From Taenia hydatigena (taxonomy: Eukaryota; Platyhelminthes; Cestoda; Cyclophyllidea; Taeniidae), in contig JADWOT020000006.1 in NCBI GenBank assembly GCA_036345935.2, positions 20,662,967 to 20,726,966 of the forward strand: 64,000 nucleotides of DNA, in the 5' to 3' direction. Position numbers and translations under genes: made by a program. Positions 36,171 through 48,059 of this stretch are shown here, in pieces. How positions within the stretch are numbered: the stretch's first letter is position 1; every line of letters starts with the position of its first letter. The notes beneath the pieces were generated by a model that saw only the letters and a list, made by a program, of their open reading frames with translations, made no database searches and was not told the origin of the DNA.

Positions 36171-37359
36171 ATCATGTGCTTTCACTATATTAAATTACTT
36201 CTTTTCTTGGCCTTTTCCACCCTGTATTTAAATGTCTTTTTGATCTGTTATAATCATGTAATGCCGGAAATTATATGAATACATTACCAAGTTGGTTATT
36301 TTGATCCGATAACTTTAACCGAGAACTGAGCGCAAATCGTTCCATGTTCAATTTTCATAGTTTTTTTAATTCAGCTCTTTTCATGCCTTCTATTTCTCGG
36401 ACAATGGAGCCGAAATAGCATTAAAATTGATGGTGTAAGGTTAAAAATTGTGTGGAACAAGTTCTACTTTATTTTTATTTATCTTCCTCACCCTTAATCC
36501 TCACTTTATTGAGTGAACAGAAGGAATTCATAATTCTAAACCTGTGTGGATATCAAGTTGTGGGAAAGATTCGGGAGTTGAATACACCTCCAGTACTGAT
36601 AGCTCATTGGATGTCGAGGGGTTTGAAGAATATGTGGTCGGAATGATGGTTGGACAGCGACTTGAAGTAAACTTAACCTTCCCTTTCCTTCTCCCTCCCC
36701 TAGCAATGCTATTGGCCTCCCAGCTTTATGCATTTGGGCAATTAATCGCGATGTGGATGTCTATCCAGGTGGCTCTACATTTGTGGCCACTTTTAGACTA
36801 CAAAATTAACCGACGAATCCGCTGCTGTTTCAAATAAGCGACAATCAGTAGAAGAAGGCGTTAGTTCAAGAGAATGACCTTCTACACTCGATTATAAGTG
36901 TGTCCTCTGCACTTTCTGTTGAAAAATACGCGATCTGAATTGTTCGGTTTCCCATGGCCGATGTAAATGCAACTTTTGGGGACCAACCTTCATCGTATTC
37001 CATCTTACAATAATTTTTGCGAAAACGCAATCGCTTCCAGATGCTTCTTGCTCATTTTCTTCTCATCCTAAACGCTAGTACTACTTTGATTGCATTATCT
37101 TAACCTCTTCTGCCTGCACAACCTGCATTGTTCGCACTTTTTTCTACTCTTTCTTTTCATTCATTTCACTATTTCGCTGCACTGTTGGCTTCTCCCGCTT
37201 TCTTCAATAAACCCTTTTCTCCTCAAATTGTATCTCAAGTAAATTATGGTTGCTCGAGTAAGTCATCCCCTTCACGTCAGTTATTTCCAAAGCATAACTC
37301 CTACCTGTTCCGGGGAGCGCGCTCTCTCTGAACCCAAAGAACCTTCCAGTCTCTGTAAT
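36171..37359. other. No gene recognised
   Basis: A 97-codon plus-strand frame (36544-36837) with hydrophobic C-terminal residues is the longest. Without splice partners or a recognisable family I do not call it. Confidence 0.45.
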
Positions 37360-37700
37360 ACTTTGTTGTTCATATACTCCTCAGTTATGGTTACGGTCAC
37401 TTGATTAGTCATACCGCCCACCCTCCTGTTCGTCGAATATATGTTTCGCTCGAGTATTAGGCCTTCTTTTGTCCACAGGGAAGTCTCGGGACGCTACACT
37501 GGTGGCTGCAGAAAGCGAACCTGATCTTAAAGGACCTTAGACCTTGGAATGCCGGAGGAAGTGTTCGTGCTACGAATGGAAAAATCGCTGTCTGCCCATA
37601 ATAGGAGGGCTGAAAATGATGCCTACTTCCATCAGCTACCTTACTCCTGACTTCTGCAAGAAAGTTATTAGCAGCGGAAGCGATACAGAAGTAAACTACT
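37360..37700 (-). repeat. LTR-like interspersed repeat copy
   Basis: On the minus strand it contains TGTAGCGTCCCGAGACTTC and, 30 bp on, AAAAGAAGGCC. On the plus strand GGTTACGGTCACTTGATTAG matches GGTTACGGTCACTTGGTTAG at 38.09 kb. It is one of the better preserved copies of the family. Confidence 0.7.
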
Positions 37701-38039
37701 TGGGAAGATTTCCTTATATTAGTTTCTTTGCCACCCACTATAGAGAAGTCGATAGTGTGAGCATGCGCGAAGCCTTATCCGCACAGAACTGCGATAAATC
37801 TCATGCTCCCTTTCATTGATCCGCTTTTAAGCCAGTGTTCCAGCGTCTAGCTGTGGACACGTGTGATAGCCGGCGGAATTTCTCAGCCCATTAACCGGTT
37901 TTCAAACAAAACGAAACTCTAGGATCTTTGGAATTGCCGAGGTGAATCGTTGGCGGTGAGGTCAATTATTTTCACTTGCATAAAAACCTGATTATGACAG
38001 GTTCACAAGATCACCGAGGACGAGGCTCAAAAGAAGGGA

Positions 38040-38260
38040 GGGGCCATGGCATACGTTTGCTGTTTGTATAATTCTCGGTTTCGGTTACGGTCACTTGGTT
38101 AGCTTTATTGCTTTTTGCTGATGGGCTGGCCTTTAGGCTACGCAAATAGCCCTAATCTCTTCTGTTCTCCGAATCTATATTCTGTTCAAGTATTATGGCC
38201 TCTTCTGTCTTCAAGGAAGTCTCCAGGTGCTACATTGCTAAAGCTATTTAAAGTCATGCG
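38040..38260 (-). repeat. LTR-like interspersed repeat copy
   Basis: Contains CTCGGTTTCGGTTACGGTCA, the block GGGCTGGCCTTTAGGCTACG and TCTTCAAGGAAGTCTCC followed by GTGCTACA. The order of these blocks matches the copies at 37.4 and 63.7 kb. Confidence 0.7.
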
Positions 38261-39067
38261 GCATTCTAATAAGCAACTAAGAAAAATAAATATTTCCCAA
38301 AGGAAGTGAAATAATAACAAGCTTCATGTATGCAAAAAAGCTTGGATGTATTACGAGTTGAAGCCACAGCTGCCCACTTCACTTCCATCAGGCTTACTTG
38401 AGACTTTTTCCAAAATAAGGTCAAATAGGAAAACGTAAAACAGTCTTACACAAACAGCAAGGTATGCTAATTATTTCTAATGTCCGCCTCGCTTAGTCCG
38501 CGCCACTTCCAAAAAGGTTAGTTTGAAGCACCATAAAATGATTCGGCGGAAGTTAATGCATTAAAAACTTTGTAAGTGGTATGGTAGACAAAGGGAAATC
38601 ACTGAAGCTTTCAGGAAATCATGGTATTGCTGCCGTAGGTTTCAGATGGGTTTGTTAAGGTAACGCGCATGCTCGACCCAGCTTTTATCATGAAGATAAA
38701 ATGCGGCACAAACCACAAATATAAAACCAATACTTGATGCCTAATTTTGCTGCTCTAGAAAGGACTCTTGTATCTAAGCGCTCAAATGAATTCTTTCGTT
38801 ATTCTTTTATGCTTTAGGTCCAATTTAGTTGTTGGGTACCAATCGAGGAAATTAATTGGGTTTTTGTGTGATTCGCATCGATCTTTCTTCGGTAATAAAA
38901 TATTACAAACTATATTCAATAAAAATTGTCCTCATATCAACGGTCATTTGATGCAAGGTTTCTGTTCTAAAAGGAGTTCATATGCGCCGCAGGTCACTTG
39001 TGCAAAGTAGCAGTATCTTTGAACTTGTTCCTACTACAGCTGATTGCATTCTTCACGAGTTCTTGTC

Positions 39068-40539
39068 ATGGATGACGAGCCAGTGGGCACGATAAAGGTG
39101 AAATTCAATGGCCAGTTGCTTCAATTGGATGGTTTTTCAAAGGAGTCACCGATTAAATGTCTCAAGGAGAAGCTTTATCAACTGACTAATGTTCCTCCTA
39201 AAAATCAGAAGCTCCTAGGCTTGGTTGTTGAGAAGGGTAGGCGACGCCGGGATTGATTACCTATTCTAAGGTCAGGCACTTTCGGATGAGCTTCCTCTCA
39301 AGTATTTAGTCCTTAAGCCGACAACCAAGTTGATGTTACTGGGCAGCACAGATGAGGAGAGAGTACGTCTCGTCAAAATTAGATAATTTTCTAGAACAAG
39401 GTTATCGAACTGTCGAATATCGAGCCTCCGGACGTTATTGATGATTATGATTTCACAGAAGAGGATCTAGCGGTATTTATGAGGCCAGAAAATTTGGAGA
39501 AACTTGCCAAACGGTGTAATACGTACAAATTTGTTAAGATAGCTGAATTCAGACTCGGTAAACGTCTCCTTGTCCTTGATATCGACTACACAATTTTCGG
39601 TTCGTCGAATTTGTCTTGCGGTTTATGCGACCTTGCCTTAGATCACCTAACACCTGCTGAATCTGTGAAACACTTGATGCGACCCTATCTCATACCCTTC
39701 CTCACGAGAGCCTATGAGTTCTATGACATAGCTATCTGGTCGGCCACCAGCATGACGTGGATCCTGGCCAAAATAAGTCAAATGGACCTAATATCCCAGA
39801 CTATTGTAAACAGGGTTCGACAAAGACGAGTAGACACTGATAATGAGGACTCAAATTTTGTTCCCAATCTGGGTGCAGATCTCGAGGACACTGATCGGCC
39901 CTTTAAAATTTGTTTATTGATTGATTCCGGTGCCATGATTAGTGTCAACCTTCCTGATCATGGTGTCAAAGGAGTAAGTCAGTAATTACCTCGAGTTTTA
40001 GAAACTTCGGCAACCCAATGTAACCTAAGAGTAACATTTACTTATTCGTTGGTGCTTTGTTGAACTTACGTAATTTCTGGATGGGATGACCATCTTTTCT
40101 TGACTGCCCTTTCAGGTGAAGCCTTTGGCGGTGATATGGCGGAAGTTTCCCCAATTCGGCCCACATAACACCATAATGTTTGACGATGTTCGTCGAAATT
40201 TCGCCATGAATCCCGGCTCCGGTCTCCGAGTGAGTGTCTGAATTACGTCTACCTAGATTCATTTCCATGTATAGCTTTCCTATTATACTTTACTAGATTC
40301 ACTCATATCGAGACGCGAATGTTAACTATGCCGAAGATAGGGAGTTGGTGCACCTTGCGGACTACCTGGAGTTGATCGCGCGGCGTGAAACGGATTTCCA
40401 ACGACTGAATCACGATAAGTGGAGTCACTACGTAGAAAAGCATCAGCGCTACCTCTCCAATCACCAGAAACGCTCCTCAGACGAAGCCACTGAGGGAAAT
40501 TGCGAAGGCCAGGACCAGAAGCGCCCCTCCCTGTCTTGA
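39068..40539 (+). CDS. UBLCP1: Ubiquitin-like domain-containing CTD phosphatase 1
   Basis: Five exons (39068-39236, 39271-39362, 39395-39973, 40116-40229, 40297-40539) join in phase to 398 residues; two introns are only 34 and 32 bp. Residues about 7-85 form a ubiquitin-like fold ([10 protein letters not shown], then [14 protein letters not shown]). The HAD/FCP catalytic motif DIDYT is at 149-153 ([11 protein letters not shown]), followed by [24 protein letters not shown]-type strands and a MFDDVRRNF acidic pair. The known role of the family is a nuclear phosphatase that acts on proteasome subunits and can dephosphorylate the RNA polymerase II CTD. It is longer than the human protein (318 residues) because of an insert after the catalytic loop ([18 protein letters not shown]), an acidic insert ([20 protein letters not shown]) and a polar C-terminal extension. 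The ATG is the first in frame. Confidence 0.96.
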
Positions 40540-40845
40540 GGTGCTCTTCTTTTATCTTTCTATACACACACCGGTTCCGTTTTTAAGTGTAAGTAGTTAA
40601 AAGAGATCGCATTGGTTGTCTTGACCGTTAAATGCGGTGCCTTATCCTGGATGCTCTGGTTGGGGTATGAGACCGTTCCAGCTGTTCTCACATATTCTAC
40701 TTCGTTTTTGCTTGTATTCCGTCATCACTTGGTCTCATTCAATCAGCGAATGAAAGCCGGCTACCTCCTTCATCAATTGTTTCTCATCGAAATGCTAGCC
40801 TTCCGAAGTACCACCCAGTGCCTTAAGACGCTTCTACTATGGCTA

Positions 40846-40868
40846 GGGGGGGGGGGGGGGGGGGGGGG
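40846..40868 (+). repeat. Run of 23 guanines
   Basis: An uninterrupted poly-G tract about 300 bp after UBLCP1, in the convergent spacer before the helicase gene. It could fold into a G-quadruplex and its length may be misread. Confidence 0.95.
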
Positions 40869-41109
40869 AGCTCTCACAGTCAGTAACACCAACGAAAGTA
40901 TGCGCATCCCTTTCCAAAACCGCATCCATGAACCCAAGACACTAATTCACAAAAAGCAGGCAGTTGAAAAAATTCCAAGTCTACCTCTTGACTCACTCAC
41001 GCAGACTTCATGCCAAAGCACCTTCACAGGGCGTCTGTAAAATAGTGTAATAGAATCTTGACAGATGGAGGCTCTTATGTACAGACGAAAATGCAGTGAG
41101 TGGAAGTGG

Positions 41110-43775
41110 TCAATCGATGGCTTTTGTGGCTGTTGGAAGGGCTTCTAGACTTCGAGAGGAGGGTTTGAACGACATGCGTGAACGATTAAAGTGCAGATCC
41201 ATCTTGCCCACTGTCCCATCGTAGCGATTTTTCACCACCTGGAAGGCAAAAATAGAATGAGGTAATGTGTACCATGTACTTGACACGAATTCCCAGTGGG
41301 TAATACCTCATCCCATTCATCGAAGTGCCATCAAGGATTAGTTTATTGTCGACACTAGCCCTCAACCGGAGAGCGGGTTTGCTCATATTCATCGCAATAT
41401 CAATGTAGCCTTTTCGGACTTATCGAACGAAAGACCGATAATTGACACTTAGAGGGTTGAGTTTCCTTAAACATAGCACCCTGATTATATTGGCTCAAAA
41501 TTTCCACCGGACGTGGTGGGATATACCGAATCGCTTGTTAAACAGTCATAGAGAAATATCTGTGAAAGTCTGATCTATAACCCTCAGCATTTGGTTAATT
41601 ACTGCATCGGAGCGAACGCAAACTCCTGCGTCAATCAAAATTATGCACCACGATTGGGCAAAGCGCATGGAGGATAATAAGGCAAATTGAACTAACCTAA
41701 TTTATGCTTTCAAACGCTTATTTAGTCGCAGTTCGTACACCAACTCATTAGGCGAAAACATCTCGCTCGCCAAACGTTTATTACCAGAGTGGGTGCAACT
41801 GACTACTAAGAGAAATAAATAAATTGCAGTGGAAATCTGCTAAAACCCTTCGTAAGGTTTCGCATTTGTCTTTTCGCTAATACCACTAGCAAGTTCATCG
41901 GAGTTGAGCAAAGTATAGCCTATAGTTCACTGATAAATATTTCAGTGACCAGGACCCAAACGAATATCAATGCGGTGCCCCTATCAAAACCTCTAGTCTA
42001 CCCCGTTAAACTTTAACTGACTACTAGTTCGAAAATAATTTCAGTGGTAAAGTCCATGCCTTTGCGTCAGGTCCAGAAGAGATATCAAAGCCGTTGGATA
42101 AGATTTTAATCAACTACGCAAAATCAGCATTTTTAGAATGCAGCGATAATTGGTACCCGAAGCTTCCTTTGAAACTACAACGACTCGATCAACAACTTTC
42201 TGTCCCGAGGCGCATAACGTTGAAAAGACAAAAATACGACTTATTCCGGTTAACCTACATCTGAGATCCCAGTTGCGAAAATGATTGACTACACAATTCC
42301 AATCAGCGACGTTGACATGGGTATCAGCTTAGTAGTACCCCCCGTATACTAGTGAATTCCTAATAGCCTTCTTCGACCATTGTATATCATCAGCAAACAG
42401 CCATCGCGATCCCGCCATTTAAATAAACATATCTCCATGCCATTCTATCGCGATTGTATCTACAGTTATTGCGAAAGAAGACGGCAGACAACTTCGGCAT
42501 GTCAATGTTTGTGTTTTTACCATGCATTGACTAAGTTACTACAATTGAGTTCGACGTAAAATCGGATGTTTTTAAAAAGTAATGATCACAAGCAAAATCT
42601 GAATTCACCTGCAGATACTTTTTTGGAACAGCAGTATCCACCTCCTCCTGCATCAAGAGGATGTTGTCAGCCTCCTGACCGATCTTCCCACCTCCATATA
42701 GGGAGTTGATGGTCAGCAGATGGTCGCTGTCCACCTTGCGCGGGTGCACTACAAGAGTGAGATGGGCGCCAGTATCGGTAGCAAAGCCGCGCAAGCGCTC
42801 TACAAAACGGTCCTGCCGCTGGAATTTCTCCTCCATTCCCCGACTTCCAGCACAACCCATCATGAATTGTAGGTTGTCCAGAATCACGTGCTCAACTGCA
42901 TCACGTTTAACGCTCTCCTCCAACGCCTGTGGAAAAGAGATCAAAACACGAAATAAAGCAGACTATTTTAGACGATAACGTACATACTTCTGACACAATT
43001 TCCTGAAGTAAAGCTTACAACCCACCTTTACCTCTACATTCTCATAAATATATGGTGATCGTAAAGTACGGACATCTGACTGGATTAAGCATGGCTAAGT
43101 TTGGGAGCAAAACCAATTCAGCATCCTAGGAGCATATATTTTTTAAAATTCTTGATGCAAACTTCAAACCCGCAAGAGCTTGAGCGAAGTGATGAGAAAT
43201 ATGCCTCTCTTCATACCACCGTAAAATGAAGGCTTACAGTAGCTGTCCATAGCCTCCAGCATTTAAGATATGAGGCACTAGGAGGTTAAACCAACTGTTA
43301 AAACACAGGCATCTGACATACAAAAAAAACCTCCTTCTCAGAGGGACGGCCGTGCGTATTTAAAAAGAATATCGGGACCTCATGTTGGAAGGCTGATGCC
43401 CAGGCCGCAACGCGCATGGGTGTTTGCAGATGGAGCTGCTCGCTAAAAATTTGACGAGAGATGATCAAGAGCTTCGTCATACCCAGCAAACTGGTGAAGG
43501 AGAGTACGACAGATTCGCGGTAGGGGCATTTCGAAACTACCCCAGAGGGTCCGAACACCCTGTTCGGCCAGATCGAGGGAATACTCGCAAGCGAAAGTGG
43601 TCTTGCCCACTCCAGTCTTGCCAGAAAGTACGGTCATCTCATGAGTACGGAAGCCCTTAAGAAGCTTATTCAATTCCTTAAAACGTTGCCATTGGATTCC
43701 CTGTATTTCAACGACGTTAAGTATTTCATTTAAGGTTTTTGCCAAAAGGTCGCCTTCGAATTTAATTATTTTCAT
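41110..43775 (-). CDS. TWNK: Twinkle-type mitochondrial replicative DNA helicase, helicase half only
   Basis: Four exons (43775-43483, 43442-43322, 42926-42609, 41238-41110) join in phase to 286 residues; the first intron is 40 bp. The product matches the C-terminal RecA/DnaB-like half of Twinkle: GIQWQRFKELNKLLKG, Walker A SGKTGVGKTT (51-60), EYSLDL and TLWGSFE, HG, then Walker B VILDNLQFMM (Asp about 155), HPRK, and KYLQVVKNRYDGTVGKMDLH near the end. The family unwinds mitochondrial DNA as a hexamer. The usual N-terminal primase-like domain and a targeting peptide are not visible between this start and the divergent SGF29 gene. The true 5' end could include more upstream exons; an acceptor-like TTCGTTGTAG near 43820 and an upstream in-frame ATG at 43844 leave the start uncertain. 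Confidence 0.9.
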
Positions 43776-44734
43776 TATCCATTCAAAAGAAGGGAAACAG
43801 GTTCTACAACGAAGTCCGCACATAGTGAGATGGAGCATTTGCATACGCGTACAATGAACAGTCTTGAACGAGCAATGACCAGTGAATAGATGATCGCATG
43901 AAAAATGGAGTTATAAAGCGCCTGAAAAATCTTTGACGACTGCATGAACAACTAAATAAAGCTAAACCAGTACCAACAAAAAGGTTCATAACTTTGAAAA
44001 AACCAAGTGCACGTCTCGCCGCGATGACCCAACACTAAAAGGAGGGTTTCGCTAGATTACGAAGTTAACTACCAAACAGTGAGCAGAACTAAATATGCCG
44101 GTTTTTCAAGCGCTACACCACCATGAATTCAGTGTAATACGATAGCAGAGTGCAGGGACGCCAAGCCACCTCAGAACGGAGCAGAAAGAGTAACGCCAGC
44201 CGCCACAGTAATGGCCTTGAGAGGTACCCAGGTCACTCTAAATAACACCACTCGAAGACTATTTTTCATAATCCATTTTGTACTTAACTCCAAATCACAT
44301 ATGTTTGACTATTCACTTTTAAGTCAAAGTGCTCATACAAAAACACATGTGAAACAAAAATGCGATTTAGCGAAAACCAAATAATCAAGAAGTCTAAATC
44401 CAAACTTGAAAATCGCAACTGTGGTACAGCAGTCTGCTCTAATTTTCTGATTTCATAATGACGTACACCGCCTCGAAAACAACATGATGGTATGAGTAAC
44501 AATCAGGATTCAATCCAACTCTTAATCAGTCGTTGCTACTCTTGCGCACTATTCCTTCGCATTTGAGATCTTCAATTTAATTACAAAAAAATACAAATTG
44601 GCGCAACTCGAGCAGTGTTGTACGATTCAATCTACACCACCGATTAATGCATTCGCCCACAGTCCTCTTGCTCCCATTGGTTTGGGCATTCGGCGTTTGT
44701 AATCGCTGAACTTATAGAAGCGTGTTGTATCGAT
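43776..44734. promoter_or_regulatory. Divergent intergenic region, helicase and SGF29
   Basis: About 960 bp separate the first recognisable helicase exon (minus) from the SGF29 ATG (plus). It must hold both promoters, or on the helicase side further 5' exons. No TATA box near the SGF29 start and no conserved coding block were seen. Confidence 0.4.
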
Positions 44735-46760
44735 ATGGAATTGGAACTTATGGAAAAGATAAATGAATTGACTGAACTCTGTAAGGAGGCAGTTGTAAGT
44801 TTGCTATCAATCTAATCGCTGCATACGCTAGTCTTCAGAATGCAAGTGTTCATCTCAGGTTTCCTCTCTGGATTGGAGTCAAATCAAAACTCATAAGAGT
44901 AAGCATTCTGCGGAGCAAAAAAGGCGTTGGAATAAAAGGCTTCAAGAAGTGTCTCATGATTTGGAGGACCTTCAGAAGTAATTTGCTTTTGTCGCCTTCT
45001 ATTCTCACTTCAGAGCTCTCCTCCGAGCTCGAGACAGAATTCTTGATTTAAAAGCACTTGAGCACAAAATAAGTAAGTTAAAATTAGGTTTCGTGAAAAT
45101 ATTTTTAACTCAAGAAATAGCCAAGGGTCCCAGAAATATGCGTCGGGGAGTTCTCATGTCACTTCTTCAAGAAAGTGCGAAGTCCATCCCCATGTGGGCT
45201 GGGAGAGTTGACGAACCGTTAGTTACTTTTCAGTTTATTAGCAGTGCAACCTTGATTCTCTCAACCGGACATTTAATAACCGACGCTTTAGTCCGCCTCC
45301 CCTCTGTGGCGCTGTCGGTGCTGGTAACAATCTCGACACCAATTTGGTTGCCCCTGGTGATTATGTCGCAGCTCTCGTTCCTGATCTTGAATGCCCTGAC
45401 GCAGAGTTTGCACCCAATGAAAGTTGGATCCTTGCTGAAGTGATATCATTTAACCGTGAAAAGCGTCAATTTCAAGTTGAAGACGTCGATGCAGAAGAGG
45501 GCAAAGTGTACGCCTCTGTAAATTCCTTTACTTATTAGCTTCTTCATTGTAGCTAGCTTTTCATTTAGGATGTATGATTTTATATTATGTGCTTTTACGC
45601 AATTTATTTTGATTAAGTCCTGATTTTTCTGTCCACTTAACGTTTGTCCAATTTTGTTCTTTTCTTTGGTATTACTGCAGGCCAAAGTAAGTTCTCATTC
45701 TTCGCCTTTTGAGTTGTGATATAAGAACTTTTAATGTTGTTCTCATTTTGCCTTTTCTCAACCACATAATCCCTTTTTCCGAAAAAGATCGGTTTCTAAC
45801 CCTTTCAAATCGGCGATCCACTTTGCATTATCCTAAATCGCTTACCATCGTCAAATTTTACGTTACTTTGCATCAAGTGATTGAATTATGCTGCAGCACT
45901 TCTAAGATGGTTAAAATCGCAATCGCATTCCTCCTCCTCGTCCCTTTCATTAGCATTAATACAGCTCCAGCACCAAGTTTTGTCTGGAATTAAGCTTTTT
46001 ATCGATATCTTACTTTGAATCTCTTATTGGTTTCGTCCGGCTCGCTCCACTTTCTTTTCAATTTCATATTTCACTTTTAGGCGTTATACTCTAGATCGTT
46101 CAAAGGTTATATTATTACCGAAGTGGAAGGCTAATCCTGTGCTAAATCCGGATGCTATTTTCCACAAGGGGACGGTAAGAGCTTCACTTTAAATTCCTTT
46201 TTTTTCGTTCTACGAAATTTTGGACATGAAAATCAATCGAGTTTGGATAACGGCAGATCTCCTTCCCTACCCTGACCTCAACGTTCTGTTACTTTTCCCA
46301 TCTCTTAAGCTGGTTCTTGCACTATACCCCCAAACAACGTGTTTTTACCGAGCCGTCGTGGACACCTATCCGGCTCACGTAAGTTTGTTTGTGTATTTTC
46401 CATTCAGCTTTTTCCGCGGCATGACTGCATATCTCAAAAATAATGCGTCATTTGTTTGTGGACCGTCCTATCTTATCTGCGAGTTGCCAATTGCTCTGAT
46501 TTGTAGAATCTGTGCCCATGTATCGCATTGCATTACTGAAGTGTGCTCTAGAGACTCCCTATTAAATGATGTGGCAGTCTATTGCTACAACTGCGTTGTA
46601 GGCACACGATGAGTACTCCCTGTATTTTGAGGACCCCAGCTACCCTGATGGGTATGCTCCTTCAATTCGCATTCCACAGCGCTACGTGATCCTCTGTCCT
46701 GAGACCGACCGCAAAAGCACACGGCAGAGTCGCAACCGAATATCCTGCAAAAAATCGTAG
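44735..46760 (+). CDS. SGF29: SAGA-associated factor 29, tandem Tudor histone reader
   Basis: Eight exons (44735-44794, 44859-44977, 45014-45072, 45115-45217, 45292-45507, 46081-46174, 46310-46378, 46602-46760) give 292 residues, almost the human length of 293. Introns include ones of 36 and 42 bp. The N-terminal ~75 residues are a predicted coiled coil (EQKRRWNKRLQEVSHDLEDL). The C-terminal SGF29 tandem Tudor domain is unmistakable: WILAEVISFNREKRQFQVED, DVDAEEG, LLPKWKANPVLNPDAIF, VLALYPQTTCFYRAVV, DEYSLYFEDPSYPDGYAP and IPQRYVI. The known role is to bind H3K4me3 and hold the SAGA and ATAC acetyltransferase complexes on promoters. The donor after residues DAEEGK was chosen as GTACGC because it restores the family's charged residue and RYTL. 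A small signal-peptide-like ORF at 45907 lies in intron 5 and is not called. Confidence 0.96.
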
Positions 46761-46887
46761 ATTATTTCTCCGCGTTTCTTTTATAACCATTAGGTAATAA
46801 TACATATCATTGTTACTTTATTTGATTTCTAACTGCATGAAAAAAAGTAGACAGGGACCAAACATGAAGTGGATTAGAAGTGAGATT

Positions 46888-47274
46888 TCACGGCTCTCCC
46901 TCCAGAAGCGTATTGTGAAGTGCGTCCAACGCGTCGAAATGCACTAGGGGATCTGTTTCCTCTGAAGGGATGTTAGGACTATATGAATTTTCCGAGTTCA
47001 TAAGAGCGTCGTAGAGAACAAGGGATCTCATTCCGCTGATACTATTCACGAGGTCACCGGCGGTTGCATTTTTTTGTCCCGTCAGCTGGGCCAGTTTTTT
47101 CTCTGCATCAAAAGAAAGTTGTAAGGGAAGGAGCCGTACCTAGTATGTCAATGTATTCTTCAGATGTCCTCGTGTTCATTCTGAAGCCGAGTGGATACGA
47201 TGTCGCAATCATCCAAGACGCAAGCGGCGTCAGAACTGGGGGAAGGTCGTTAAAATGAAAGGGTCCGGATGTGG
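46888..47274 (-). CDS. Unrecognised protein, last two exons
   Basis: Two exons (47274-47140 and 47102-46888) are separated by a 37-bp intron with GTACGG..GCAG ends and a matching phase. The joined product reads FRMNTRTSEEYIDILEKKLA, then QLTGQKNATAGDLVNSISGM, RSLVLYDALMNSENSYSP and an acidic end (PSEETDPLVHFDALDALHNT). The EEYIDILEKKLAQL part is heptad-like, suggesting a short coiled coil. The stop is 128 bp from the SGF29 stop on the other strand, so the genes converge. The frame is also open upstream of the proposed acceptor at 47275, so the 5' boundary is uncertain. I do not recognise the family. Confidence 0.6.
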
Positions 47275-47729
47275 CTAGCCAACAAAAGCGGAGAATTAGA
47301 CCCGGAAAGTTGCATTTTAGAATCCCAGCAAATTGTTATAATGGTGCAGCATCATGAATGATAAAAAATAAGCGGTGTTTTTGTGGTATAAAATAAGCTG
47401 TGGTTTAGGCACTAGCGCGAAAAGTCACCTACAACAGGAGAAAAGTGCTGCGGGACGTCTGATGCGACTCAACACAGATTAGTAGTCTTGACGAAAAAAA
47501 AGAGGAGCCCTTCAAATGACCATTGCTTCAAAAAACATCTAAGAATCACAAAAAATATTCAGGTGAATACATACAGAGCCACCTTTCACGCAGCGAAAAA
47601 GTATTTGTTTCATTTTTCAAAGAAAATTCGCATAAATGATCAAGCTCATCGGTTACAAAATTTGTACGAAGTATCCACTTGCAATACTTTGACCATACCA
47701 GGGTTGCAGAAACCACAGAAATACTTCTT

Positions 47730-47960
47730 TGGTTATTTGAATTCCGGTTACGGTTACTGACACTTGGTTGACCGTTTCGACTTCTCAGATTAGATAGCAT
47801 TCAGGACATGCCGACAACGCTAGTTCCTTCTGCTCGCTAAGTATGCATGTCCTGCTAAAGCATCATACTTTTTGTCTTCAGAAAAGTCTCAAGGCGCTAC
47901 GTCACACCGCTGATGTATGAAATGGCTGTGGCAGCTAAAGAGATCTGATTGCTTGTCCAT
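47730..47960 (-). repeat. LTR-like interspersed repeat copy
   Basis: Plus-strand blocks GGTTACGGTTACTGACACTTG, GTCTTCAGAAAAGTCTCAAG and GCGCTACGTC follow the same order as at 37.4 and 38.1 kb. Confidence 0.6.
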
Positions 47961-48059
47961 AAGGAGAACCGCAACAAGTAACACTTAGGCGTCAACGCGA
48001 TTAAAAGCGAGATCGCTTTTGCTGTGAAACTATTACGCAATGATCGTTAATGCTGTAGC

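Noticed and set aside
36544..36837. Resemblance of FEEYVVGMMVGQRLEVNLTF to a peptidyl-prolyl isomerase strand
   Set aside because: The match is short and the following sequence is hydrophobic and unrelated; likely chance.
45709..45993. Signal-peptide-like ORF (MVKIAIAFLLLVPFISINTA)
   Set aside because: It lies wholly within SGF29 intron 5 on the same strand, with no promoter or splice signals of its own.
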